A stretch of DNA of 16,792 nt, from the NCBI GenBank assembly GCA_900128395.1, contig LT649667.1:1-16792 (forward strand). The letters are read 5' to 3'. The position numbers were made by a program, and so were the translations under genes. A model generated the notes under the pieces. That model was not told the origin of the DNA, ran no database searches, and worked only from the letters and a program-made list of their open reading frames with translations. Positions 1-7,927 of this stretch are shown here, piece after piece (the stretch's first letter is position 1; each line of letters opens with the position of its first letter). This stretch comes from Stramenopiles sp. TOSAG23-2. Taxonomy: Eukaryota > Sar.

Positions 1-29
1 CTCTCGAAACATCTCGGACTGTTCCCACT

Positions 30-53
30 TTCTTATACTTGTTAGTATAAGAA
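30..53. terminator. 10-bp stem-loop spanning the methyltransferase stop codon
   Basis: TTCTTATACT (30-39) and AGTATAAGAA (44-53) are perfect inverse complements around a TGTT loop. The structure includes the last codons and the TAA stop of the minus-strand gene. It could be a 3'-end or mRNA-stability structure. The DNA symmetry is certain; the function is inferred. Confidence 0.35.
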
Positions 54-1370
54 CAGCACTAATATCAAATATAAAATTTGGTGAAGGCTGGTCACAGCCA
101 TACGGGATGGCGCTGCTTTATTTGGCGCTGCTTTATTTCCGCTACCGCATGAACCACTGAACATAGGACCATCCCATACTTTTAAAGGAAAATCTATACA
201 TTGCTCCATCATTTTTGGCACTTCCGTGGAACAATATCTCCCTCCTCTCGGCGATTTTTTGCATATGTCAGCAAACAAATTAATCTCTTTACAGGTAATT
301 AACTTGATTGGATTATCGCAGTTGAAACTGGATTGTATAACTTGACTATAGGTTTCCAAGGCAGCAGTATTGTCTTTGTATGCAGAGTAATTTCTCACCG
401 GCAATTGAACATATTTATTCATCGAGTTAGATGCAATAAAATCCTTTGATAAATACTTTCCTTTTAAAAAAAAAGCATTGTGTGGTACACCACTGATTGC
501 AATTAAGTGATAATCATAATCAGGTTGTTTTAGCAATTCGAAATAACTACGAAGACTATTTCCATAACATACATCACAATGGAACCGAAGATAAAAACCA
601 GGGGGTGTGCAGTACGTTTGCTTTAAAGACCAAGCTGGGTTGAATTCCAATAGTAACAAATCAGCTGTTCTATAAGAGAGAATACGTTTTAAAAGAAAGT
701 AATCAAAAGAATCTATGTCGACAGATAACAAACCGATTTTTTCAGGAATATCTAAATGATCCATTAATGCTCCAATATTATCCATTCTTACATAAAAAGC
801 TGCAAAATTTAGCTTTTGCGACTCAGAAGTAGAATCTATTGACCAACCTTTCCATCCTTTTTCTCGGAAATGCAAAGTATTGGCTTCAGTTATATGGGCA
901 CCAATCTCAAAAAAGCTATTCGGAATTTCAGGTATCTGCTGAAAGATGTATTCCAGCATACCGTCTTCTCCATACTGAGAGTATACGCTTCTATTGTATT
1001 TGTTAATATTGTCTATCCATGCCATGCTCTTGGTTGACCTTTTGTTGTTATCGTACGCCAATGGCCTACGCGGCTGGTACGTCGTTCCCTGCCGACGGGG
1101 CCGATGGAGTTGATGTGTCGTTGGTGTGTTAAATTTTTGCGAATTTGGAATTGATCTATTTTTTTTGCCATCCAGCAATGGCCGACGGAGTTGATGTGTC
1201 GTTGGTTCTTTAAATGTTTGCAAATTTGCAGCATTGCGTGTCGTTGGTATCTTAAATGTTTGCAAATTTGGAGCATTGCAATCATAAATATTCATATACA
1301 TTAAAGCAAAAAGTGCGACAACTGCAATTAAGTATTTTAAACGCTTGTCTATATTTAAAGATGGCGTCAT
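42..1370 (-). CDS. FkbM-like methyltransferase, signal-anchored, with repeat stem and GPI-like tail
   Basis: 442 codons from the first ATG to TAA. Seen: basic N-terminus, hydrophobic segment at about residues 11-28 (signal anchor or signal peptide), a Pro/Thr/Asn/Arg repeat region at 32-115, then a globular domain. The domain has YSQYGEDG (130-137), FFEIG with NT and GWKGWSID (153-179), LLSVDID (214-220), LLEFNPAW (240-247) and a later HNAFFLKGKYL block. This order matches a eukaryotic/algal branch of the FkbM-type SAM-dependent methyltransferase fold. The acidic Gly-rich turn expected after the first Gly is replaced by AHITEA, so SAM binding is uncertain. Several Cys residues fit an oxidising secretory compartment. 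The protein ends in small residues followed by a hydrophobic run at 429-442, resembling a GPI-attachment signal. Inference: a Golgi or cell-surface enzyme modifying glycans or another O-linked substrate. By eye the gene is more GC-rich than its neighbours. The substrate cannot be told, and it could be a non-catalytic homologue. Confidence 0.62.
   Translation of the reverse strand: MTPSLNIDKRLKYLIAVVALFALMYMNIYDCNAPNLQTFKIPTTRNAANLQTFKEPTTHQLRRPLLDGKKNRSIPNSQKFNTPTTHQLHRPRRQGTTYQPRRPLAYDNNKRSTKSMAWIDNINKYNRSVYSQYGEDGMLEYIFQQIPEIPNSFFEIGAHITEANTLHFREKGWKGWSIDSTSESQKLNFAAFYVRMDNIGALMDHLDIPEKIGLLSVDIDSFDYFLLKRILSYRTADLLLLEFNPAWSLKQTYCTPPGFYLRFHCDVCYGNSLRSYFELLKQPDYDYHLIAISGVPHNAFFLKGKYLSKDFIASNSMNKYVQLPVRNYSAYKDNTAALETYSQVIQSSFNCDNPIKLITCKEINLFADICKKSPRGGRYCSTEVPKMMEQCIDFPLKVWDGPMFSGSCGSGNKAAPNKAAPSRMAVTSLHQILYLILVLFLY
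109..138. repeat. 15-bp perfect tandem duplication near the 3' end of the methyltransferase gene
   Basis: GGCGCTGCTTTATTT occurs twice head to tail (109-123 and 124-138). In the minus-strand frame this gives the repeat NKAAP-NKAAP just before the hydrophobic tail. It is in frame and perfect, so it is probably recent. Confidence 0.9.
1058..1280 (-). repeat. Degenerate in-frame tandem repeats coding for the protein stem
   Basis: The minus strand encodes about four unequal copies of a unit like N(L/S)Q-F--PTT-HQL-RP. Plus-strand copies share the words GAGTTGATGTGTCGTTGG (about 1106-1123 and 1187-1204) and AAATGTTTGCAAATTTG. Units are truncated or fused, which suggests unequal recombination. The product is a Pro/Thr/Asn/Arg-rich spacer between the membrane segment and the methyltransferase domain. 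Confidence 0.8.
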
Positions 1371-1499
1371 TGTTTGATTTAGATTGTTTGATTTTCTTCT
1401 TGGTGGCTTATTGTGGGTTGCAATTTGAATAATCTTAAACTAAAGCCGTTTGATGCTTCTCGGGCATTGATACAAATCTTGTGCCTTATTCTGATTAAT

Positions 1500-1622
1500 T
1501 TCCTCCAGCTGCTGCCGGCTGCCGCACAGGGCAAGGACCTACGTTTTCCTTGTCAGGGTACTGGCAAGGAAAATCTCTGGTGTCCAGAGTAGCAAGGACC
1601 CCCCCTGCCCTACTCTGGTCCA
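1500..1622. promoter_or_regulatory. GC island 1 with nested stem-loops, upstream of the methyltransferase gene
   Basis: By hand count, 72 of the 120 bases from 1501 to 1620 are G or C, in very AT-rich surroundings. It contains a 13-bp stem with a GGTA loop (1544-1573), a 6-bp stem with a TGT loop (1575-1589) and an alternative 9-bp pairing CCAGAGTAG/CTACTCTGG (1584-1592 with 1610-1618). On the minus strand GCAAGG complements give three CCTTGC words. It may be a promoter patch, a structured RNA gene or a relic of a coding segment; the sequence does not decide. Confidence 0.35.
1544..1573 (+). ncRNA. Strong 13-bp stem-loop, candidate structured RNA element
   Basis: TTTTCCTTGTCAG (1544-1556), loop GGTA, CTGGCAAGGAAAA (1561-1573). 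Twelve Watson-Crick pairs plus one T1553-G1564 pair. In plus-strand RNA this is a tolerated G-U pair; in minus-strand RNA it is a C-A mismatch. That asymmetry weakly favours plus-strand transcription if the stem is functional. No known RNA family is recognised. Confidence 0.22.
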
Positions 1623-1646
1623 GAACGCCAACATCCATTATAACAG

Positions 1647-1689
1647 TATGAGTAAATAAAATCTTTAACTTATAAATAAGAGAATTTTT
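1647..1689 (+). repeat. Dispersed repeat, arm A (inverted copy at 16640-16683)
   Basis: Reads TATGAGTAAATAAAATCTTT and continues to AAGAGAATTTTT. The reverse complement of 16640-16683 matches it over 43/44 positions except for one substitution and one single-base gap. The shared sequence is AT-rich but not a simple repeat. On this strand it contains the poly(A)-type signal AATAAA. It could be a dispersed 3'-end element or a short mobile-element remnant. Confidence 0.85.
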
Positions 1690-1707
1690 TATATATATAT
1701 CTCGATA

Positions 1708-1746
1708 TTTACGTACGTAAAAAATACATAAATATTATTACGTACG
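1708..1746. repeat. CGTACG palindromes forming an inverted pair
   Basis: TTTACGTACGTAAA (1708-1721) is a perfect 14-bp palindrome. CGTACGTAA (1712-1720) is inverse-complementary to TTACGTACG (1738-1746). This could be a dimeric protein-binding site or a hairpin. The role is unknown. Confidence 0.5.
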
Positions 1747-1936
1747 CGTATATATTATACATTTCAAGAGTATCATTAGGAATTTTATCATGAGTAAATT
1801 AAAATATAAAGTTATGCATTTTAAGTTATATAAAATTCTTTTACTCCCGTTTATTAACATCTCAAATCAAAAATGATTTTTATAAATTTTAGTAAAAATT
1901 ATTTAGTATTCAATAATTATATATATATATATATAT

Positions 1937-2004
1937 TACGAAGTCATATTTTTATAATAACTATCATATATATGCATATGATATATGATATGATATACTT
2001 CGTA
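1937..2004. repeat. 8-bp inverted repeat flanking an AT-rich dyad
   Basis: TACGAAGT (1937-1944) and ACTTCGTA (1997-2004) are perfect inverse complements. Between them lies an ATCATAT/ATATGAT-rich stretch. An (AT)n run precedes it. No function is assigned. Confidence 0.4.
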
Positions 2005-2077
2005 TCAAATAATAATGCGTAAAATTAAATTATTATGTGTGTTATATCATATATTTAATATTATCATATGATTATAT

Positions 2078-2098
2078 ACGAGTATATTTTTTACTCGT
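2078..2098 (-). terminator. 7-bp stem-loop downstream of BTAF1
   Basis: ACGAGTA (2078-2084), loop TATTTTT, TACTCGT (2092-2098). It lies about 75 nt past the BTAF1 stop codon on that gene's strand, next to A/T-rich sequence. Possible 3'-UTR or 3'-end processing structure; inferred from position only. Confidence 0.25.
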
Positions 2099-2172
2099 GT
2101 TAATAAAAACTTAAATTATATTCGTATGATACATTAGAAAAAAATACAAAAATAAAAAAAATACGAGTATAA

Positions 2173-5100
2173 TCAAGTAGAGGCAAAGGAAGCGGAGGAT
2201 CCACCTTCTTCAGAAGCGCCAACAATTTTATTCGCTATATTTAGTTTAAAACGTTGTAATGTCATGACCCTTTCTTCAATTGTATCTTTGCAGAGCAACC
2301 GAATTACGTTTGTAACGCGAGTTTGGCCAATGCGGTGTACCCTATCCATCGCCTGCAAATCCATTTGTGGATTCCAATCATGTTCAAAAAAAATAACAGT
2401 ATCGGCACCAATCAAATTTATTCCTATTCCACCTACTTTTGTAGTTGTTAATAAAAACACATACTCTTCATTATTGTTAAATTCGTCTATCATATTTTGT
2501 CTTTCTCCAATACTAACATCACTATCCAATCTTATATACTTTAAATTTGAAAAATATTTCTCACAGAAATACTTTTCTAAAAAATTCAATGTATTCTTAA
2601 ATTGAACAAAAATAATAAATCGATGAGAGATCCTGCTATTTCCTGTGTTTACATGAATTATATCATAGTCGTCGTAATCATTAGTAATATTTGACGATAC
2701 CATTTTTGCAGTATTTCGTATACCACATTCTGCAAAAACTTGCTTCAATCCTTGGATTTTACCGCAGTCTATTTTATTATCACTACTATTGTCTTCATCA
2801 CAATTATGTTCTTCAAGCTGGTTCTTATTATCGTAATCATTTTCTAGTAGGATTTTGCCATTGTCGTTTTCGTCATCGTCTTCATCATCATCATCCTCCT
2901 CATCCTTTATATCAATATCAATCCTGATATTTAATGAATCTCGTACTGCATCATTTAACAACAATGGATGTGTGCATATCATTCGTAAATGCAATTGCAT
3001 AGTAATATTATCTGAAACTTCATTTTTATTTTCCATGTTTTTGTATATATTTTTCTGCCATGCGGGCATTTGACAGATACGATCTTGAATGATTTTAGGG
3101 GGTAAATCTTTCAGGACTTCACTTTTTGTTCTTCTTTTGAAAAATGGCAATATCTTTTTATGCACTTTTTCTAAAGCCATAACATATTGTTCTCGTTGTG
3201 CATGTGAAATATACAAGTGTTTTGACCCAACACTTGCTGACGGTTGAACTGCTTCAATTGGTTTCAATACATCTCTACGATAATCTTCCACTTTTCCTAA
3301 AAAATCAGGCATTAAAAATTCAAAAAGTGGAAATAATTCCATGGCACTATTTTGTATCGGTGTTCCAGACAATATAAGTCGATATTGCGCTTTTAGCGAT
3401 TTTGTTGCTACGTATCCTTTTGATTTAATATTGCTAATGATATGGCCTTCATCTAATATGACATAGTACCAATGAGAAATTATGCTGTTTAGGGAAACAT
3501 AACGCGATCTAAATAATCCATATGACATTAGAAAAACTGCTTTAGAATTGTTTTTTTCCTTTTTGATTTGCTTTCGCACTTTCTTCGTCCAACCATTTTC
3601 AAATGGTACTGGTATTAATTTATTTGGAAAGTATGTCTTTATTTCATTGTTCCAGTGCATTAAAACTGAGCTAGGGCATAAAACCAAAGTTGGGCATTGT
3701 ACAGAAGCAACATTTAGATGTTCCATGTTAAAGACACCCCCTTCGCTTCGAGCAGCAACCACAGTAAGAGCTTGAATTGTTTTCCCTAACCCCATATCAT
3801 CACAAAGTAAACCATGTAAACCAAGATCACGTAAATACAATAACCATGAAATGCCACGCAATTGATATGGGCGATACGTCAATGATAGTGCTTCGATGTT
3901 GTTATTTATACCAATAGTCGCAGTGTCTTCTTTGTCATCTCTATCTTGCCTGTTCAAAAGCATTTTCGCCACATAAGGATGGTATTCTACTTTCCGTTCA
4001 TGGACAAATAAAAACGATAATAATTTAGAGTTTCTCCTTCGAACATTTACCATGTCAATGGAAAATTCATTAGGATTTTCCATAGATACTTCTATTGCTA
4101 AATATGGCAATAGCCAAGAAAATAGTTTTGTCGTAATTGCGCGTAAGTTTTCATCAAAATGGCTGATTCCATGAACAATGGACGGCGCAATCAACAGTAT
4201 GTATGGTATAATTCTAGATGGAATTACCATCATACGTATCGCTTCTAAAACGTGAAACATTTTCAATTTGTAGATAACGTCCGTAGAATTTTTTTTGAGA
4301 ACATGCATTACAATTTTATGGAAAAAATTGAAATTATCGATGCACGCAAATTTTGCAATAATGTTAACAGCCAAATTTATCGTATTATCGACGCAATGGT
4401 GATTCAAAAGGCGTAAAAAAGTATCATTAACATTAAGGCATTTTTGAAAATTGATGTTTGGTATATCTAAAATAGAATCAAGCAATCGTAAACCCTTAAA
4501 TGCAGTATCTGATAATGGTTCGACGATATTACCATTAATTGTTGACCAAATCGTTTGAAACAATGGGTGTTCCAACCCTTTATATTTGTCCGATGCTTCT
4601 TTCAGTATGCAAATACCACCTTTTCTTTCAATATTCTCATTATTGTTGTTTTTGTTCTTATTATTATTGTTATTATTCTCAACATTTTTTGCAATGGAAT
4701 TGTTGTCATTGGTTGGACTTCTTGCAATATAAAGACATATATTATTTAGGATTTTCCCAGCAGTCCCTCGAGACACGTTTTGTAATAATAATACGACACT
4801 CGATGCAATCAACGTTTGCAACTCAACATTTTGCACTGTTTTACAACCTCTTAATAAAGGCAATATAATCGGGTTTAGATTTTTTGGCATTGCCGTATTT
4901 TCTAAATCTACGCATCGTAATATTGCTCCGCACAAGGATACTTTGACTTCGATATCAATAATGTAATGAGATTTTTGATAAATATCAAATTCACCATGAA
5001 TACGATTAAGTGCTATTTTAAATGGATTCTCGTTGTACTCCTCGCCATTACTATTTTTGTTATTTTTACCACTATTTTCAACCCCATCAAAGCTGATACT

Positions 5101-7758
5101 ATCGTGACTATTATTATTAAGAGAAAACAAGTCAAACCTATTATTTTTATCATTATAACATTTTATTTGATTTTCCCAATGCTTACTTAACTCATTTATA
5201 ATTTGATGGCCAGCTCTAGTATTGGAAACTTTATATAATTTCTTTAAAAATGGACCGTATTCAAATAGACCATCATTGGTATTATTATTTTGGCCATCTC
5301 TTTTTACACCCTTTTTTCTTCTTTTATGCTCTCGGACATATATTTTATCGAAACACATTTCTTGTAATTGCTTGCATTCATATAAAATACGTTGCTGTAA
5401 ACTTTCGTTCTCACTATAACGCTTCATTTTTCTAGTGCATTGGATTAGTTGCTTTTGAACATGTTGAACGAAGATTTGATTATTTTTTTTATCGACAGTG
5501 GCATATATTGCTTGCGCGGCTGCGATTACTTGATAACCATTATCACTACTTAAATTGTCAAGCAACAACTTCACCACATCCATATCTGCGCGTAATGATT
5601 TACATGCAGTTAATACCTTGCCGATTATATCAGTTAATATCACTCGCGTTGATGGGGTAGACAATTTTTCCAAACGTATGGAATTATTATCTAAAACAGT
5701 TTTTTTTCCAAGCAAATGATGCTCAAACTTTGTGGTCTTATTATTAAACGATTTTAAAACATTTGCGGACATTATTAAATCCGTTTTAAATGCCAAACCA
5801 TTTGCAGTTGATGCTAGTTGCAACCAATTTGATATTGGACATGCTGTGAGCAAATATTTCATAGGTATAATTTCTATCAACTTATATATGAACATTTTTA
5901 ACTTTTGGATTGGAATGGTTGAATTATCTGCGTCTAAAATTAACATTTCTACAAACAGTGTCATATACGTAGAATTGTTAAATATTGGATGAAAATTCAA
6001 TTCTGTGGTATTATTATCAAATATATTATTATTGTTCTTGAGATGGATAAATACATCAAGTAAATGGGTTTGAAACAACTGTAATGCTTTAATTCGAACG
6101 TCAGTGATCCCATGCATTAAATAGGATGATAATTTAAGTAATTGCTGATGGTATGAAACCCATATCTTGTGATCGTACTGCTTGGCATGAAGTAAAAGTT
6201 GCTCAACGCAGCCTAGTATGGCGGACGGGGAGACAGAAAAATCGTCAGCTTTTTTTAATGATAGAAACATTAGATGCAACAATTGTTGGCATTCTGGTTG
6301 CGTTAGAATATGGTTTGAAGATGTTAAAGATTTCTCCTTCATATTATTTGAGCTTAGACTATCCATTGTAATGTTCATGACTGCCTCTGATAGAACGGCG
6401 CGAACGTCATCTGATACATCATTCATACCATTTATACATGCACTTAAAATTTCTTTATTCCATTTTTTATGCTTTTTGTTTTTAATAATATAATTTATTG
6501 ATAATGCAGCACCATATCGTGCTTGCCAATCTTCATTGGTTAATAAAGTCACCCGAAGATGCTTCAATACAATAATAAAATCATTTTCTATTTCATTCAA
6601 ATGCATTATTATATTAGACATGGACAAAGACACTTCCTCTTGTACAGGACTTACTATTATGTCAGATGCAAAATCAGCAAATCGTTCCAATGACATTACA
6701 GATAGGAGCCTCACTATTGTATCTTGTAACATTAAATTAGAAAGCTTGTGAAATTGAGCAATCGTCATTAAAAAATTACTATTTGTTTTATTTGTATTAT
6801 TATTTGAATAATCTTCTAAAAGTTTTCTAGCATTTAAAATGGCATCTACTACATGTGGTAAACAAAGAGCTGCCCCTCGCCTACAATGCCACGATGGATC
6901 CAACAATGCATATGACAATTCTTGGTATAAAAACAACGTATTGATATGTACATTTTTATCTATAGTAGCAAGTCCACCATAACGTCTATGTTTCAACAAT
7001 TTCTTTTGGTATTCTGTATTTGCCTTACGCTTTAAAACGTTTTTCTGCCTTGCTGAAATTCCTTTCGGGTCTTTTTGAATATTGTTATTATTATTGTTGT
7101 TGCTATTATTATCAATTTGTACCTGGACTTTAACATCATTGAGTGTAATCATTTTCTTTGTTGGATCATCTTGACGATATTGTGATTTTCTCGCTTCTGT
7201 TGTTTTCAAATCAAGGCCAATCCTCTCTAACAAAGCCTTTCGTTGTCGAGCAATATAATGGGATTTATCCTCATTTACGTCATAAATATGAACAAATTCA
7301 TCTCCATCCGATGCTTGAAGTTTATCATGAACTTTTAATTTTTTAATCTGTGATAATTTGAACAACAACACTGCCGATTGTGATTCGTAATCGTGCCAAG
7401 AATTTTTCTGTTGCAATAGTTCGAGAAAGATTCGTTTAGACAAGTAAGGCATTAACTTTACCAAAATGCTTTTAGCGCATTGTTGAGATTCAAATCGTTC
7501 AGACCTAACAGCAATTAATAGGGATTTTAATACGTGATGATACAGTCTTGACTCTACTGTCTTACTTGTTGTTGATGAATTTGAATCGACATTATATTGT
7601 TTCTTGTTGTTATCATCAACACTGAAATCACTCTCAGCACTTTTTACTTGTTGTAATATATTTACAATTTCTTCGGCACAATATTTTTCATTTTCCTGGA
7701 TAGTAATTGATTTGACTAGTTTCAACAAACGTAATAATCTAGATTCTAACTCCCACAT
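2173..7758 (-). CDS. BTAF1: BTAF1/Mot1 TBP-associated Swi2/Snf2 ATPase
   Basis: 1861 residues, close to the usual Mot1/BTAF1 length of about 1850-1870. Known role: it binds TBP through N-terminal HEAT repeats and uses ATP to strip TBP from DNA in the nucleus. Seen: HEAT-type N-terminus with Mot1-like blocks (WHCRRGAALCLPH near 290, SLERFADFASD, DVSDDVRAV near 452). The ATPase has Walker A DMGLGKT (1321-1327), DEGH (1436-1439, the Mot1 form of DEAH), LSGTPIQN, FVQF and DRVHRIGQTR (D1805). Family-specific text such as LKQVFAECG and FKLNIANKIV supports BTAF1 over other Snf2 proteins. Oddities: poly-Asn loops (about 215-226 and 1024-1048), an Asp/Glu-rich insert (about 1610-1665), RLDSDVS (from R1743) instead of the common RLDG-type motif, DRVHR instead of DRAHR, and a Ser-rich end in place of the usual C-terminal tail. 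The start is the first in-frame ATG after a stop at 7828-7830. No introns are needed. Confidence 0.96.
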   Translation of the reverse strand: MWELESRLLRLLKLVKSITIQENEKYCAEEIVNILQQVKSAESDFSVDDNNKKQYNVDSNSSTTSKTVESRLYHHVLKSLLIAVRSERFESQQCAKSILVKLMPYLSKRIFLELLQQKNSWHDYESQSAVLLFKLSQIKKLKVHDKLQASDGDEFVHIYDVNEDKSHYIARQRKALLERIGLDLKTTEARKSQYRQDDPTKKMITLNDVKVQVQIDNNSNNNNNNNIQKDPKGISARQKNVLKRKANTEYQKKLLKHRRYGGLATIDKNVHINTLFLYQELSYALLDPSWHCRRGAALCLPHVVDAILNARKLLEDYSNNNTNKTNSNFLMTIAQFHKLSNLMLQDTIVRLLSVMSLERFADFASDIIVSPVQEEVSLSMSNIIMHLNEIENDFIIVLKHLRVTLLTNEDWQARYGAALSINYIIKNKKHKKWNKEILSACINGMNDVSDDVRAVLSEAVMNITMDSLSSNNMKEKSLTSSNHILTQPECQQLLHLMFLSLKKADDFSVSPSAILGCVEQLLLHAKQYDHKIWVSYHQQLLKLSSYLMHGITDVRIKALQLFQTHLLDVFIHLKNNNNIFDNNTTELNFHPIFNNSTYMTLFVEMLILDADNSTIPIQKLKMFIYKLIEIIPMKYLLTACPISNWLQLASTANGLAFKTDLIMSANVLKSFNNKTTKFEHHLLGKKTVLDNNSIRLEKLSTPSTRVILTDIIGKVLTACKSLRADMDVVKLLLDNLSSDNGYQVIAAAQAIYATVDKKNNQIFVQHVQKQLIQCTRKMKRYSENESLQQRILYECKQLQEMCFDKIYVREHKRRKKGVKRDGQNNNTNDGLFEYGPFLKKLYKVSNTRAGHQIINELSKHWENQIKCYNDKNNRFDLFSLNNNSHDSISFDGVENSGKNNKNSNGEEYNENPFKIALNRIHGEFDIYQKSHYIIDIEVKVSLCGAILRCVDLENTAMPKNLNPIILPLLRGCKTVQNVELQTLIASSVVLLLQNVSRGTAGKILNNICLYIARSPTNDNNSIAKNVENNNNNNKNKNNNNENIERKGGICILKEASDKYKGLEHPLFQTIWSTINGNIVEPLSDTAFKGLRLLDSILDIPNINFQKCLNVNDTFLRLLNHHCVDNTINLAVNIIAKFACIDNFNFFHKIVMHVLKKNSTDVIYKLKMFHVLEAIRMMVIPSRIIPYILLIAPSIVHGISHFDENLRAITTKLFSWLLPYLAIEVSMENPNEFSIDMVNVRRRNSKLLSFLFVHERKVEYHPYVAKMLLNRQDRDDKEDTATIGINNNIEALSLTYRPYQLRGISWLLYLRDLGLHGLLCDDMGLGKTIQALTVVAARSEGGVFNMEHLNVASVQCPTLVLCPSSVLMHWNNEIKTYFPNKLIPVPFENGWTKKVRKQIKKEKNNSKAVFLMSYGLFRSRYVSLNSIISHWYYVILDEGHIISNIKSKGYVATKSLKAQYRLILSGTPIQNSAMELFPLFEFLMPDFLGKVEDYRRDVLKPIEAVQPSASVGSKHLYISHAQREQYVMALEKVHKKILPFFKRRTKSEVLKDLPPKIIQDRICQMPAWQKNIYKNMENKNEVSDNITMQLHLRMICTHPLLLNDAVRDSLNIRIDIDIKDEEDDDDEDDDENDNGKILLENDYDNKNQLEEHNCDEDNSSDNKIDCGKIQGLKQVFAECGIRNTAKMVSSNITNDYDDYDIIHVNTGNSRISHRFIIFVQFKNTLNFLEKYFCEKYFSNLKYIRLDSDVSIGERQNMIDEFNNNEEYVFLLTTTKVGGIGINLIGADTVIFFEHDWNPQMDLQAMDRVHRIGQTRVTNVIRLLCKDTIEERVMTLQRFKLNIANKIVGASEEGGSSASFAST

Positions 7759-7783
7759 TGATTTAGAAAGATTATTTAGTAAG

Positions 7784-7809
7784 ATGAAGAAGAAGATGAT
7801 GATGATGAT
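7784..7809. repeat. GAA/GAT trinucleotide microsatellite in the BTAF1 5' leader
   Basis: Runs of GAA then GAT units lie 26-52 nt upstream of the BTAF1 ATG. On the transcript they read as ATC/TTC units, a pyrimidine-rich leader stretch. Confidence 0.8.
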
Positions 7810-7927
7810 TGGTAAATGATATGTTATTTACATATGTATATATGAATATGTGAAGTGCGTGTATATATCTTATAGGCTAAAAAATATATATCAGGATTCA
7901 TATTATAATTGAAATAATAATATATAT

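Larger units (their letters stand above)
1495..1638 (-). other. Small 47-codon open reading frame in GC island 1 (coding status unknown)
   Basis: ATG at 1638-1636 to TAA at 1497-1495. The predicted peptide is Gly/Pro/Ala-rich with two Cys (DFPCQYPDKENVGPCP). It lies upstream of and on the same strand as the methyltransferase gene, so it could be an upstream ORF or a tiny gene. GC-rich patches are open in several frames by chance, and the plus strand is open here too, so this is weak evidence. Confidence 0.15.
1371..2172. other. Intergenic spacer between the methyltransferase and BTAF1 genes
   Basis: About 800 bases, mostly A/T with (AT)n runs (about 1914-1936). It holds a GC-rich island (about 1500-1622), one arm of a long dispersed inverted repeat, CGTACG palindromes and two AT-rich inverted repeats. 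Both flanking genes are on the minus strand, so it should carry the BTAF1 3' end and the methyltransferase promoter. I see no confident TATA or start-site element. Confidence 0.7.

Noticed and set aside
1013-1285. 90-codon minus-strand frame in the repeat region
   Set aside because: Shadow frame of the methyltransferase stem repeats.
1937-2004. Resemblance of the ACTTCGTAT arms to loxP
   Set aside because: Only about 9 bases of each arm agree, the spacing is 52 nt instead of 8, and no phage context exists.
2264-7819. Plus-strand frames of 61-113 codons opposite BTAF1
   Set aside because: Antisense shadows of a strongly supported gene, with no recognisable domains.
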